Source: Planococcus shixiaomingii
GTDB lineage: Bacteria; Bacillota; Bacilli; Bacillales_A; Planococcaceae
Direction: 5' to 3'
NCBI RefSeq assembly: GCF_030413615.1
Contig: NZ_CP129236.1
Coordinates: 852,001-916,000 of the forward strand
Length of the DNA stretch: 64,000 nt
How positions within the stretch are numbered: the stretch's first letter is position 1; every line of letters begins with the position of its first letter. The position numbers and the translations under genes were made by a program. Of this stretch, positions 8,021 through 16,989 are shown in pieces. The notes under the pieces were generated by a model, which was given only the letters and a program-made list of their open reading frames with translations, was not told the origin of the DNA and did not search any database.

Positions 8021-9250
8021 ATGAAGGATGTTATAAAAGGAAACCCGGAGTTTACAAGGAAAATCAATCAAAAAATTTTACTGAACCTGATATTAAAGCA
8101 AGAAGCTATATCAAGGGCAGAATTAGCCAAGATCAGCAAATTATCACGGCCCACCGTTTCAAGTATTATCGAAGATTTAAAAGAGCAGAATTTTATACTG
8201 GAAGTTGGATTCGGAACTTCTGCCGGGGGCAGAAGGCCGATGATGATTAAAATCAATAAGGAAAATATTTATTTGATTGGAGTAGACCTTAATCCGGATA
8301 GCATTACAATCGCTCTCACCAACATGGGGCTCCGAATCCTCGATTCAGTTACAGCATCCATCACTTCAACATCAACTAAAGAGGAAATTATCCAACATAT
8401 GTTTGAAGGGATCGATGCATTGCTTGAGCGATCGAATTTTAAGGAACAGTTGGTCATGGGAATCGGCATTTCATCGCCTGGGCAAATAAATTCGAAATCA
8501 GGTTACGTTTATTCATCAAATACCATCAAAAACTGGAACGCGGTCAATTTGAAAGAGCTTTTCGAGGAAAAGTATAAAATCAATACCTATGTTGAGCATA
8601 ATGTGAAAGCAATGGCATTGAGGGAGTTATGGTTCGGCAACAATCAAAACTTGAAGAATTTTATCGTCATTAAAGCAGGGATTGGCATCGGCGCAGGCAT
8701 TGTAACAAACGGCAAGATTTATCTCGGTTCAAAAGGGAATTCCGGAGAATTTGGCCATACCTTTATTAGCTTGGACGGGCCCCAATGCAAGTGCGGAAAC
8801 AAAGGTTGTCTTGAAGCACATGCAGATCTTGTGGCGATAAAAAGAGATATTTTGCAGCTTGCAAGCGAAGAACAAGACACCGTATGGAAATCTTCAGGTG
8901 AAATTACTACCTCGCAGCTGCACGCTGCCCTAGCAAATAAAGATCCGATTGCAGTAAAAGTTGTCGAAAAAGCCGGAGCCTATATGGGAATCGGGATTGT
9001 GAATCTTATTCATTTATTCAATCCGGAAGCCATTTATTTCGGCGGGGAAATGAACAAGCTTTGGCCGTTCATCAGCAAACCGCTGCTCGAAGTGGTCGAA
9101 CAGCGAACAATTCCCAATCTGGATTCTGTTGTGATTCGGCCGTTGGAAAATGCGCCATCACTTGATAGTTCGTATAACAATATTGGCGTACAAAGTGCGG
9201 CTGCCATCGTTTTCGATAAAGAATTTCAAATTCCAATACGGAGGGTATAA
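8021..9250 (+). CDS. ROK-family transcriptional regulator (XylR/NagC type)
   Basis: A 409-residue repressor. Residues about 15-65 form a winged helix-turn-helix (AISRAELAKISKLSRPTVSS). The rest is the sugar-kinase-like ROK domain with the zinc motif CKCGNKGCLEAHAD near residue 265 and a GIGIGAG nucleotide-binding-like turn. Such proteins bind a sugar or sugar phosphate and release DNA. It lies directly upstream of an ABC-importer/SIS/PfkB operon in the same direction, which it presumably controls through the inverted repeat at 9331-9348. GGAGG occurs 11 bases before the ATG. Confidence 0.9.
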   Translation: MKDVIKGNPEFTRKINQKILLNLILKQEAISRAELAKISKLSRPTVSSIIEDLKEQNFILEVGFGTSAGGRRPMMIKINKENIYLIGVDLNPDSITIALTNMGLRILDSVTASITSTSTKEEIIQHMFEGIDALLERSNFKEQLVMGIGISSPGQINSKSGYVYSSNTIKNWNAVNLKELFEEKYKINTYVEHNVKAMALRELWFGNNQNLKNFIVIKAGIGIGAGIVTNGKIYLGSKGNSGEFGHTFISLDGPQCKCGNKGCLEAHADLVAIKRDILQLASEEQDTVWKSSGEITTSQLHAALANKDPIAVKVVEKAGAYMGIGIVNLIHLFNPEAIYFGGEMNKLWPFISKPLLEVVEQRTIPNLDSVVIRPLENAPSLDSSYNNIGVQSAAAIVFDKEFQIPIRRV

Positions 9251-9288
9251 TCAGTATGAAAAAGTTTATTAAATATTATAAAAACTTA

Positions 9289-9317
9289 TTGCATATTCTT
9301 AATAAATAATCCATAAT
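9289..9317 (+). promoter_or_regulatory. SigA-type promoter of the ABC/SIS/PfkB operon
   Basis: TTGCAT (9289-9294), a 17-base spacer, and CATAAT (9312-9317). Predicted start of transcription is near 9324, just before the inverted repeat. Confidence 0.55.
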
Positions 9318-9330
9318 TTATTTTAACTTT

Positions 9331-9348
9331 AACTTTGTTAGGAAAGTT
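9331..9348. promoter_or_regulatory. Candidate ROK operator
   Basis: AACTTT-GTTAGG-AAAGTT is a perfect 6-6-6 inverted repeat just downstream of the predicted transcription start, a position typical for a blocking repressor. Its left part recurs before the ROK gene. Confidence 0.5.
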
Positions 9349-9397
9349 TACTAAGGTCTTGTGAAAAGCTTCTACACATCTAAGGGAGGGTTTAGTA

Positions 9398-10675
9398 ATG
9401 AAAAAGATATTCAGCACACTGTTGTTGTCGTCTGTTTTAATCTTATCAGCTTGCCAGTCCGGTGGTTCTGAAGGTGAGTCGAGTAGCAGTGATGGCCCGG
9501 TAACGCTTAAAGTGTTGTCCAGTGATGACTTTGCAGATTTTCGCACTGGGGTAATTGATGAATTTGAGAAACAAAATCCGGATATAAAAATCGATCTGGA
9601 ATCGGTCGCTTATGACCAGCTTCACGATAAGGAAATTGCAGCTTTCAATAGCGGAAGCAGCGGAGGATATGACGTGGTCGATGTGGATGAAATCTGGACA
9701 GCGGAATATGCGGAAGGGGCGTTCATCCGAGACGTCAGCGATATGCTTACGGACGATATGAAATCCGGTATTTTGGAATCGGGCATGAACATTACCAAAT
9801 ACAACGATAAATACTATGGGCTTCCAATGTTCAACGACGTATTGTTTTTCTATTACAATGAGGATTTGCTGAAACAGGCAGGCTTTGATGCACCTCCTGC
9901 TACATGGGACGAATTTGTTGAAATGTCCACCGTTCTTCAAGACCAGGGGTTGGTAGACGGAAATGCCAGCAATTGGGGATTCAGCGCAAACGAAGGGCTT
10001 GTTTGCTACTTTACTCAGTTCCTTGGTTCACACGGCGGCCAGTACATGGATGAACAAGGCAATATCGTCTTCAATAATGAACAAGGCCAGCAGGCGCTTC
10101 AGTTCATGGTGGACATGATGGGGAAACATGGTGTAGTTGATACATCGGCAGTCAGCGCCAACGACCGTCAGATTCTTGACAGTTTCAAAGAAGGCAAAAC
10201 AGCATTTGTTTCGGGCTGGTCGTTTTACTGGGGAGAATTAAACAGCGATGATTCACCGGTTAAAGACAAAATTAAAGTCGCGTTGACTCCTGGAGCTAAC
10301 GGAACGGAGTCTTCAACAGCTACCGGTTCCATGTATCTTGGCATTTCGCAGCAAAGCGAACATCCGGAAGAAGCATGGAAATTCATTGAGTTCTTGGCAA
10401 GCAAAGACATCCAAAAACAACAATCAACCGAAGCGGGTTCGCTTCCGATTTGGAGCGACTTGTATACGGATGCCGATTTAACGAGCAGCAACCCGCAATT
10501 CGAAAACATGGGCAAGCAGCTTGAATACACATTGTCCAGACCATCTTTGGTCAATTACAACGAATTCTCTAAAACGCTGCAAAACGAATTGCAAGCAGCT
10601 TTGATTGGTGATAAGAGCCCGAAAGAAGCGCTTGATGCAGCGGCTGCAAAAGCTGAAGAATTGAAACAGCAATAA
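9398..10675 (+). CDS. ABC importer, sugar-binding lipoprotein (FrlO-like position)
   Basis: A 425-residue extracytoplasmic solute-binding protein (family 1, MalE/UgpB type). The lipobox is LILSAC, with lipid attachment at C19, followed by a Gly/Ser/Glu linker. Later motifs include YGLPMFNDVLFFYYNEDLLK and a C-terminal helix ending KAEELKQQ. AGGGAGGG precedes the ATG. It is the first gene of an operon with two permeases, a SIS protein and a PfkB kinase. In B. subtilis frl the order binding protein, permease, permease and sugar enzymes is similar, so an Amadori compound or amino sugar is a reasonable guess for the ligand. Confidence 0.9.
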   Translation: MKKIFSTLLLSSVLILSACQSGGSEGESSSSDGPVTLKVLSSDDFADFRTGVIDEFEKQNPDIKIDLESVAYDQLHDKEIAAFNSGSSGGYDVVDVDEIWTAEYAEGAFIRDVSDMLTDDMKSGILESGMNITKYNDKYYGLPMFNDVLFFYYNEDLLKQAGFDAPPATWDEFVEMSTVLQDQGLVDGNASNWGFSANEGLVCYFTQFLGSHGGQYMDEQGNIVFNNEQGQQALQFMVDMMGKHGVVDTSAVSANDRQILDSFKEGKTAFVSGWSFYWGELNSDDSPVKDKIKVALTPGANGTESSTATGSMYLGISQQSEHPEEAWKFIEFLASKDIQKQQSTEAGSLPIWSDLYTDADLTSSNPQFENMGKQLEYTLSRPSLVNYNEFSKTLQNELQAALIGDKSPKEALDAAAAKAEELKQQ

Positions 10676-10716
10676 CGAGTTGCTGCGATCCAAGAGAATG
10701 ATTATGGAGTGAGCGC

Positions 10717-11604
10717 ATGAAAAAGTTGCAGCCATACCTTTACTTGACTCCGAGTTTTATCGTCGTGATTTGCTTGATATTGGTTCCGATTGCTTATGCT
10801 TTGTTTATCAGCTTTATCGATTTGACGCAAAATGTAAACAAATTAAGCGACTCGGAACTTTGGAACTTCGTTGGTCTTGAAAATTACGTGGAAATTTTGA
10901 CAGGCAGTGTGTTCTGGAGCACTTTAGCGCGCACGCTGTACATCACTTTCGTGTCTGTCGGCCTTGAATTGCTTATCGGCTTGAGCATTGCGCTAATTTT
11001 GAATGAGCAATTTGTTGGCAGAGGGTTTGTCCGTGGAATCATGCTGATTCCATGGGCTTTCCCAACTATTGTCAATGCGGTGCTTTGGCGCTGGTTCTAT
11101 GATCCGAATCATGGGATGGTCAATGGAGTTCTTGCAAAGATGGGGTTTATCAATGAAGGAGAATATATCAATTTCCTCGGTTCGGCTTTTTCTGCCCTCA
11201 ATGCGATTATCATTGCCGATGTCTGGAAGAATACCGCAATTGTCGCGCTGCTGCTGCTGGCTGCTCTTCAGTCCATACCCGGTTCGTTATACGAAGCGGC
11301 CCAAATAGACGGAGCAAGCAGCTGGAAGCGCTTTGTTAACATCACTTTTCCTTTATTGGCCCCTGCGATTCTGGTTACGCTCGTGCTGCGGACGATGGAA
11401 GCATTTAAGATATTCGATCTTATTTATATTATGACAGGCGGAGGCCCTGCCGGAGGGACGCAAGTTATGTCGTTCCTTACTTATCAGCAAACGATGATGT
11501 TCGGTAAGTACAGTTACGGAGCAGCCATTGCGTTTCTGATGTCGTTATTCGTGTTGTTATTTGCGTTTCTATACATCAAATTACTCTACAGAGATTTGGA
11601 GTAG
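10717..11604 (+). CDS. ABC sugar permease (MalF-like)
   Basis: A 295-residue inner-membrane subunit with six predicted membrane segments. The EAA loop that docks the ATPase reads EAAQIDGASSWKRF, near residue 193. GAGTG-type ribosome binding sequence precedes the ATG. The second permease follows after 5 bases, so the two are translated together. No ATPase gene is present in the operon; Bacillales often share one (MsmX) among several importers of this class. Confidence 0.92.
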   Translation: MKKLQPYLYLTPSFIVVICLILVPIAYALFISFIDLTQNVNKLSDSELWNFVGLENYVEILTGSVFWSTLARTLYITFVSVGLELLIGLSIALILNEQFVGRGFVRGIMLIPWAFPTIVNAVLWRWFYDPNHGMVNGVLAKMGFINEGEYINFLGSAFSALNAIIIADVWKNTAIVALLLLAALQSIPGSLYEAAQIDGASSWKRFVNITFPLLAPAILVTLVLRTMEAFKIFDLIYIMTGGGPAGGTQVMSFLTYQQTMMFGKYSYGAAIAFLMSLFVLLFAFLYIKLLYRDLE

Positions 11605-11609
11605 GTAAA

Positions 11610-12461
11610 ATGAGAAAAAAAAGGATGAAAAAATTCTTTCTCTATATAGGTGTTCTGATGGTATTGGTTTTCACGCTTCTGCCGATTTATTTGCTTTTCA
11701 TCGCGACAATTACACCAAGCGGAGAGCTGAATGCCAGTACGACCCATTTTTTGCCCAGTGAAATAACGCTCGAGAACTACAAGAACCTCTTTGCGGGAGA
11801 AGCGAACAGCGGGGGAGCTCCGCCATTTTTCTTGGCGCTGAGAAACAGTTTGATCATTTCCCTGTCCACAACGGCACTTGCCATTGCTATTGGCATGTTT
11901 GCGTCATACGCGTATGCCCGCTTTCGGTTTAAAGGAAGAAGCCAGCTGTTGATGTCTGTGTTGGGGCTGCGGATGGTGCCGGAAATTGTGCTGCTTATTC
12001 CGTTATATGTAATCTTTGCACGCGCTGGATTGATTGATAATGTTGCAACTTTGATCATTATTTATACGATCTTCAACTTGCCTTTTGTTATTTGGCTGCT
12101 GCAAGGGTTTTTTGGATCTGTTTCAAAAGAAATGGAAGAATCAGCTTTGATGGACGGCGCTACGCATCCCATGTTTTTGTTCCGGTTTATCGTTCCTTTG
12201 TCTGCTCCTGGCTTGATCGCAACAGCGATATTCGTGTTTTTAATATCATGGGATGAATTTATGTTTGCCACTATTTTCACCTCCACTTATGACGCGAAAA
12301 CATTGACGGTGGCCATTTCCGAGTTCTCACAAAAAGGAATGGTTGATTTCGGCTTGCAGATTACTGCCGGGTTTTTAGGTTCAATTCCTCCAATTATTCT
12401 GGCCCTGATTTTACAGCGGTATATTATTAGCGGCCTGTCAGAAGGATCTGTGAAAGGGTGA
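11610..12461 (+). CDS. ABC sugar permease (MalG-like)
   Basis: A 283-residue partner permease with six predicted membrane segments and the EAA-type loop EESALMDGATHPMF near residue 180. GGAG precedes the ATG, which lies 5 bases after the upstream stop. The SIS gene follows after 7 bases. It forms the translocation pore with the preceding permease. Confidence 0.92.
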   Translation: MRKKRMKKFFLYIGVLMVLVFTLLPIYLLFIATITPSGELNASTTHFLPSEITLENYKNLFAGEANSGGAPPFFLALRNSLIISLSTTALAIAIGMFASYAYARFRFKGRSQLLMSVLGLRMVPEIVLLIPLYVIFARAGLIDNVATLIIIYTIFNLPFVIWLLQGFFGSVSKEMEESALMDGATHPMFLFRFIVPLSAPGLIATAIFVFLISWDEFMFATIFTSTYDAKTLTVAISEFSQKGMVDFGLQITAGFLGSIPPIILALILQRYIISGLSEGSVKG

Positions 12462-12468
12462 TGAAATA

Positions 12469-13467
12469 ATGAGTTTATTTTATCAAGAAGTGCTCGAACA
12501 GCCGAAAGCGATTAAAGACACGATTCACGGCAATACCGATGTTGAACTTTCTCTCGATTCAACGAAACCCATCTTATTTTCCGGAATGGGCAGTTCGCTG
12601 GCAGCTTGCCAACTGGTTGCGCTGTACATGAACCGTTATGGGGGAATGGCTCAAGCGGTAGACAGTTCTGAGCTGCTGCATTATCAGATGGAGATGCTCG
12701 ATCACTACAATGTTTTCTTAAGTTCCCAAAGCGGGGAAAGTATAGAAACGAAAGAAGTGGCCAACAAACACAAAAGGGCAAAAGCGTTTACAAACAGCCC
12801 GGGCAGTTCGATCGCGAATGCTGCCTCCGAAACGTATTTCACAAAAGCGACGCCGGAAGAGGCCATAGCTTCTTCTAAATCGTTTACCACTATGGTGTCA
12901 TTGCTGCTTTATTTGTCTTCGAAAAAGTTCGGTGAGCCGCTCGAAGAAGAAATTTTGCAAGCTGCAAATGTTATCGAAGAAGTGCTGGAAAGCAGATTTG
13001 AAGAAATTGGGGAACTCATTTCCAAAACAATCGACCCCAACCAGCCGCTTTTGCTCATAGGTAGGGGGCCGAGCGTCATCACGGCTGAACAAGGTGGGTT
13101 AACGCTAAAAGAAACGGCACGCATTTTTTCGGAATCCCTATCGTCAGCCCAGTTTAGGCATGGACCTTTTGAGCTGTTGAAAGAGCCATTTCAATGCTTC
13201 CTGTTCAACCCATTTGGCGAGACTTACGAACTGAATATCGAAATGGCGAAAGAAATTGCCAGACTTGGAGGCAAAGTGATTTATGTGTCCGATGAACCAT
13301 TAGTGGCTGAAAATATTGAATCGATTCAACTTAATTCTATCGATGAGTTTGTCAGCCCGATCATTTATTCATGTGTAGTCCAAATTGCTGCAATTAAGTT
13401 GTGCGAGAAAAAAGGCCTTGTAGCAGGCGAGGCTTCTCTTATCAGCAAGGTAACGGGGAAGCAATAA
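12469..13467 (+). CDS. SIS-domain sugar isomerase/deglycase (FrlB/AgaS/GlmS-like)
   Basis: A 332-residue protein with two SIS domains. Phosphosugar-binding loops are visible as SGMGSSLAA (near residue 39) and SSQSGESIET (near residue 85) in the first half, and LIGRGPS and ESLSSAQFRHGP in the second. The C-terminal KVTGK tail is typical of GlmS-like isomerases. Length matches FrlB, the fructoselysine-6-phosphate deglycase. Its stop overlaps the start of the PfkB kinase gene by one base, so the kinase and SIS enzyme probably act in sequence. Alternatives are a glucosamine-6-phosphate deaminase or tagatose-type isomerase. Confidence 0.85.
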   Translation: MSLFYQEVLEQPKAIKDTIHGNTDVELSLDSTKPILFSGMGSSLAACQLVALYMNRYGGMAQAVDSSELLHYQMEMLDHYNVFLSSQSGESIETKEVANKHKRAKAFTNSPGSSIANAASETYFTKATPEEAIASSKSFTTMVSLLLYLSSKKFGEPLEEEILQAANVIEEVLESRFEEIGELISKTIDPNQPLLLIGRGPSVITAEQGGLTLKETARIFSESLSSAQFRHGPFELLKEPFQCFLFNPFGETYELNIEMAKEIARLGGKVIYVSDEPLVAENIESIQLNSIDEFVSPIIYSCVVQIAAIKLCEKKGLVAGEASLISKVTGKQ

Positions 13468-14396
13468 TGATAGGCCTAGTAGGAAACCTCAATATCGACT
13501 TAATTCTTTATCATTTGGATGAACAACCGAAATTCGGGTCTGAATATGTTATGGAAAACAGTGTGAAACGGCCAGGGGGATTAGCGAATGTTTTATTGCC
13601 GTTAAGTGAACTTGGGGAAAGACCGCTTGTTGTCTCCCTGCTCGGCAACGATTTTTATGGAGATTTGGTCTATAACGAATTGCGGCCGAAAATTGTAGAT
13701 GGTATCGTGCGGACAGAAAGCGAAACTTCCCTATCCATCGGGGTAGTGAACCAAAGCTCTGAACGCTTTTTTTTAACACTATTTGGGAACTTGACTGAGT
13801 TTACTTACGACACGGTCAAAAGCGACCAACAGCTGCAAGAGTGCAGTGCAGTCATGTTCTATGGGTATTTTTTGCTGCCGAATTTAGGATTTGAAGGAAC
13901 AAAACAGGCATTAATGGATGCGAAAAAACGGGGCCAGACGACTTTCGTGGATGCGAATTCTGATATTGATGGGTGGAATGAAGAACAGGTCCAGGAAATA
14001 TTGAAGCTGCTGCCGCATATCGATTACTTCATGCCCAATGAAGAAGAGGCATCTTATTTAACAAAACAGTCCGAGTTAAAAAATATGATCCGGGTATTCA
14101 AAGAAAACGGCGCCAACAACGTCATCATTAAAAAAGGGCCGGATGGCTCTATCGCATCTATTGATAATCAATTGTATGAAGACGAAGGGTTTCATAGCAT
14201 CGCGGTAGATACAGTGGGGGCAGGAGACAGTTTTGATGCCGGCATCCTTTACGGCTTCCATCACGGCTTTACGCCTGAAAAAATGCTGGAATTTGCGAAT
14301 GCTTTAGCAAGCATTGTTGTTGCCCGAAGCGAGGATCGTTACCCGGACTTGAAAGAAATCCAAGCTCAGATTGAAAAAAGGAAGCAAAACAAGTAA
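13467..14396 (+). CDS. PfkB-family carbohydrate kinase (FrlD-like position)
   Basis: A 309-residue ribokinase-like enzyme. The N terminus is GLVGNLNIDLI. The catalytic motif is DTVGAGDSFDAG, near residue 250, with Asp as general base. The ATG at 13467 shares a base with the TAA of the SIS gene and has GGGGAAG upstream; a longer frame from 13401 would overlap the SIS gene by 67 bases. Together with the SIS protein it suggests uptake, phosphorylation, then deglycation or isomerisation. The substrate is inferred only from context. Confidence 0.88.
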   Translation: MIGLVGNLNIDLILYHLDEQPKFGSEYVMENSVKRPGGLANVLLPLSELGERPLVVSLLGNDFYGDLVYNELRPKIVDGIVRTESETSLSIGVVNQSSERFFLTLFGNLTEFTYDTVKSDQQLQECSAVMFYGYFLLPNLGFEGTKQALMDAKKRGQTTFVDANSDIDGWNEEQVQEILKLLPHIDYFMPNEEEASYLTKQSELKNMIRVFKENGANNVIIKKGPDGSIASIDNQLYEDEGFHSIAVDTVGAGDSFDAGILYGFHHGFTPEKMLEFANALASIVVARSEDRYPDLKEIQAQIEKRKQNK

Positions 14397-14418
14397 GAGC
14401 TGATGAAGCGTGTATGGT

Positions 14419-14456
14419 TCCCTGAGTTGCATTAAAGTGTGCAGCTTAGGGATTTT
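14419..14456 (+). terminator. Terminator of the ABC/SIS/PfkB operon
   Basis: TCCCTGAGTTGC pairs with GCAGCTTAGGGA (two G-T pairs), followed by TTTT. Confidence 0.7.
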
Positions 14457-14538
14457 CTATGTCTCATTAAAATCGAATGTTTGGCCGTCTCCAGCAAAAG
14501 GGAAAAGGTGAACATTCAAATAGGAGGGAGACAATTTT

Positions 14539-15339
14539 ATGCCTATTTTTTCCACGGAAGCATTAAGAGATAAACATGTCCTAATTACCGGAGCAACAGG
14601 CGGAATTGGCTATGAAACGGCAAAACTTTTAGTGAAGATGGGAGCCAGGGTCACTGTAACGGGGCGGAATCAGGAAAAGCTTGAACAATTGGAAAAGGAA
14701 TTGCTTCAAACGGCGAGTAAGGAGCAAGTTTTTGTTCAGCGAGCGGATTTGGCAAAACAAGAAGAGCGCGAAAATCTGGTCGGGCAGGCGGAGAAACAGC
14801 TCGGATTCATCAGCGGTTTGGTCAATTCGGCAGGAATCGGCGGAGGCAACCTCGTCGAAGAGCTGGATGAAGAAACGCTTGATCGTGTCATGAATTTGAA
14901 CTTCAAATACACGCTGTTGCTGACGCAAGCGGTTTACCGAAAAATGCTGGAGAAACAAGAAGGAGCGATCGTTAACTTGGCGTCGCTCTCGGGGCTGAGA
15001 GGCACCCATGGCGGTACTGCCTACGCTGCCAGCAAATTCGCGGTTGTCGGCTGGACGCAGTCAATGGCACTTGAAGCGATTGAACACGGCATCCGTGTCA
15101 ATGCAGTGTGCCCGGGCTATGTCGATACCGAAATGGCATGGAACGGCATTAGGCGGCGAGCGGAGAAGAACGGGATTTCTTTTGAAGAAGGAATGAAAAA
15201 CGCGGCAAGCGAAATTCCATCCGGCCGTTTGTCGACACCGGAAGAAGTGGCAAATACCATTGCGTTTTTATTGACGGATGCGGCAGGCAATATTGTGGGA
15301 GAATCGCTGAAGATTTCAGGCGGCAGTGTTATGAGGTAA
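14539..15339 (+). CDS. Short-chain dehydrogenase/reductase
   Basis: A 266-residue classical SDR. The cofactor motif is TGATGGIG, near residue 18. VTGRN suggests NADP(H). NSAG follows, and the catalytic Ser-Tyr-Lys is in LASLSG and YAASK. AGGAGGGAGA precedes the ATG. The gene is monocistronic with its own terminator. It probably reduces or oxidises a small carbonyl or alcohol; the closest general type is 3-oxoacyl-ACP reductase/2-deoxygluconate dehydrogenase-like. Confidence 0.9.
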   Translation: MPIFSTEALRDKHVLITGATGGIGYETAKLLVKMGARVTVTGRNQEKLEQLEKELLQTASKEQVFVQRADLAKQEERENLVGQAEKQLGFISGLVNSAGIGGGNLVEELDEETLDRVMNLNFKYTLLLTQAVYRKMLEKQEGAIVNLASLSGLRGTHGGTAYAASKFAVVGWTQSMALEAIEHGIRVNAVCPGYVDTEMAWNGIRRRAEKNGISFEEGMKNAASEIPSGRLSTPEEVANTIAFLLTDAAGNIVGESLKISGGSVMR

Positions 15340-15354
15340 GTTATAGAAAAGTGA

Positions 15355-15386
15355 AAGCCTTCTCAATACTTTGAGAAGGCTTTTTT
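15355..15386 (+). terminator. Terminator of the SDR gene
   Basis: AAGCCTTCTCAA - TACT - TTGAGAAGGCTT followed by TTTT. Confidence 0.9.
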
Positions 15387-15630
15387 GTGCTGGACAAATT
15401 TCTGTTCCTTATTAAAAAGAGAATGAAGTCGGCTTGTTAAGCCAAAAGACCCGAGTTGTTGCGATTCATTTTGGGCAGATAAATAGAGGCAGCTTTTTAT
15501 AATTGCTACTAAATAATTAAAAATTCTAAATACATTTACTAGTCTTTTTTAGTTTGCTATGTTATCTACATACACAATTGGTATAAGGAGGAAAAACAGA
15601 AAAATAAAAGTAAATTAAAGGGAAATTAAA

Positions 15631-16848
15631 TTGAAAAAGGAGCGGATTGAATTGAGGAAGAAATGGGCGAGTACACTTGGAGCGGCAGGATTATGTGCGG
15701 CGCTGGCAATGCCGGTTTATGCGGCGGAGACAGAAACCAGGCCAGCAACGCATCATCATGACTATAGCATTTCCGGATTTGTCGATTACGCTGAACTGCA
15801 AAAGAGCTTGAAGCAGATTGAAGCATCAAGCAAGGGAACGGTGCAAGTGGCTGTAGCCGGAAAGTCTTTTGAAGGCCGGGATATTTACACGGCAAGAGTG
15901 GGGACGGGAGAAAAAGTGATTTTGGTCCAAAGCGAAATCCATGGCAATGAAAAAACAGGCACGGTGGCGTTGCTTAACTTGTTAAAAACTTTGTCAGGCA
16001 ACTCAGCTCAAGCCAAACAAATCCGTGAAGAAGTGACGCTTGTGTTCATGCCGATGATGAACCCGGATGCGTCCGAAGCGGATAAGCGGCGCAACAGCAT
16101 GACTTGGGCTGATGTCGTCGAAGACTACCCGCAATTGGCCGGTGCCAAGCCGTCATGGAACTACTTGGACCGAGGCGTGAGCCAAAGTTATAACTACGGT
16201 GCAAATCCTGGATTTGACGTCAACCGTGATTTTAATCCGGATCTTGAATATGTTCCGGAAGCGTCGGATTTCCCAGGAGCCTCCAACTTGCCTGGCTGGT
16301 TCATCACTCCTGAATCCCAGACTTCACGGGATGTCTATAAATCTTTGCAAGATGAATTTGGCAATGTAGATGTCTTTGTTGACCTGCATCACCAAGGAAT
16401 GTATTATGTCGCGGGTACCAATGATCCTGTTACGCTTTCTCTATCCGCTCAATTCGTACCAGATCCATCAACTCCTGAAGGTGCAAAGTACGGGGAATAT
16501 GCGGCCAACTACAATTATGATTTCTCAAGACAGTTGAATGTGGCTGCTTATAATGAGCTGCAGTCGTATGGCAACTCGAAATTTACAAACATCTCCCTTT
16601 ACTCACAAGGCTTGGATCTTCCTGGCACTGCTCTTGGCTCCTATGCATTGAACGGCAGCGGCACGGTGCTGTTTGAAGTGAAAGGACAGACGCAATCCTT
16701 GGGTCAAAAAGAAAAAGGGCAATTAGTGAAATCAGTGGAACGAGGGCTTTCAGCAATTGTAGAAAGTGTAGCTGATGGATCGGTAGAAAATCTGAACCCT
16801 GAAGATTACGAGAAAATTCCACTGACTTCTTCAAGGCCAGCCAACTGA
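15631..16848 (+). CDS. Secreted M14-family zinc carboxypeptidase
   Basis: A 405-residue exported peptidase with a signal peptide ending near PVYAAE. The zinc ligands are His and Glu in IHGNEKTG and a His in DLHHQG. DVNRDFNPD carries the substrate-binding Arg, and the catalytic Glu is in LFEVKGQ near the C terminus. It starts with TTG. A second in-frame TTG at 15652 has a better site (AAGGAG, 9 bases) and a shorter signal peptide, so the true start may be there. It is monocistronic with a terminator at 16865. It probably trims peptides or cell-wall fragments outside the cell. Confidence 0.88.
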   Translation: MKKERIELRKKWASTLGAAGLCAALAMPVYAAETETRPATHHHDYSISGFVDYAELQKSLKQIEASSKGTVQVAVAGKSFEGRDIYTARVGTGEKVILVQSEIHGNEKTGTVALLNLLKTLSGNSAQAKQIREEVTLVFMPMMNPDASEADKRRNSMTWADVVEDYPQLAGAKPSWNYLDRGVSQSYNYGANPGFDVNRDFNPDLEYVPEASDFPGASNLPGWFITPESQTSRDVYKSLQDEFGNVDVFVDLHHQGMYYVAGTNDPVTLSLSAQFVPDPSTPEGAKYGEYAANYNYDFSRQLNVAAYNELQSYGNSKFTNISLYSQGLDLPGTALGSYALNGSGTVLFEVKGQTQSLGQKEKGQLVKSVERGLSAIVESVADGSVENLNPEDYEKIPLTSSRPAN

Positions 16849-16864
16849 GTAATACTATACGCCT

Positions 16865-16900
16865 AAAACGCCTGCATCCAATTAGAGATGCAGGCGTTTT
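16865..16900 (+). terminator. Terminator of the carboxypeptidase gene
   Basis: AAAACGCCTGCATC - CAATTAGA - GATGCAGGCGTTTT, usable in both directions. Confidence 0.9.
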
Positions 16901-16926
16901 AATTTTGAAATTAAGATTCGTCCAAA

Positions 16927-16976
16927 TACTGTCCGTTTTCCACAGAATACTGTCCAACTTAGCAGAAATACTAGCC
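16927..16976. repeat. 21-bp-period array, locus A (three units)
   Basis: TACTGTCC begins at 16927 and 16948 and TACTAGCC at 16969, exactly 21 bases apart. The 13 bases between cores are not conserved apart from ending in an A run. The array lies between the 3' ends of two convergent genes. The same arrangement occurs at 18639 and 25647. Confidence 0.85.
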
Positions 16977-16989
16977 AGCTCAAAAAAAT

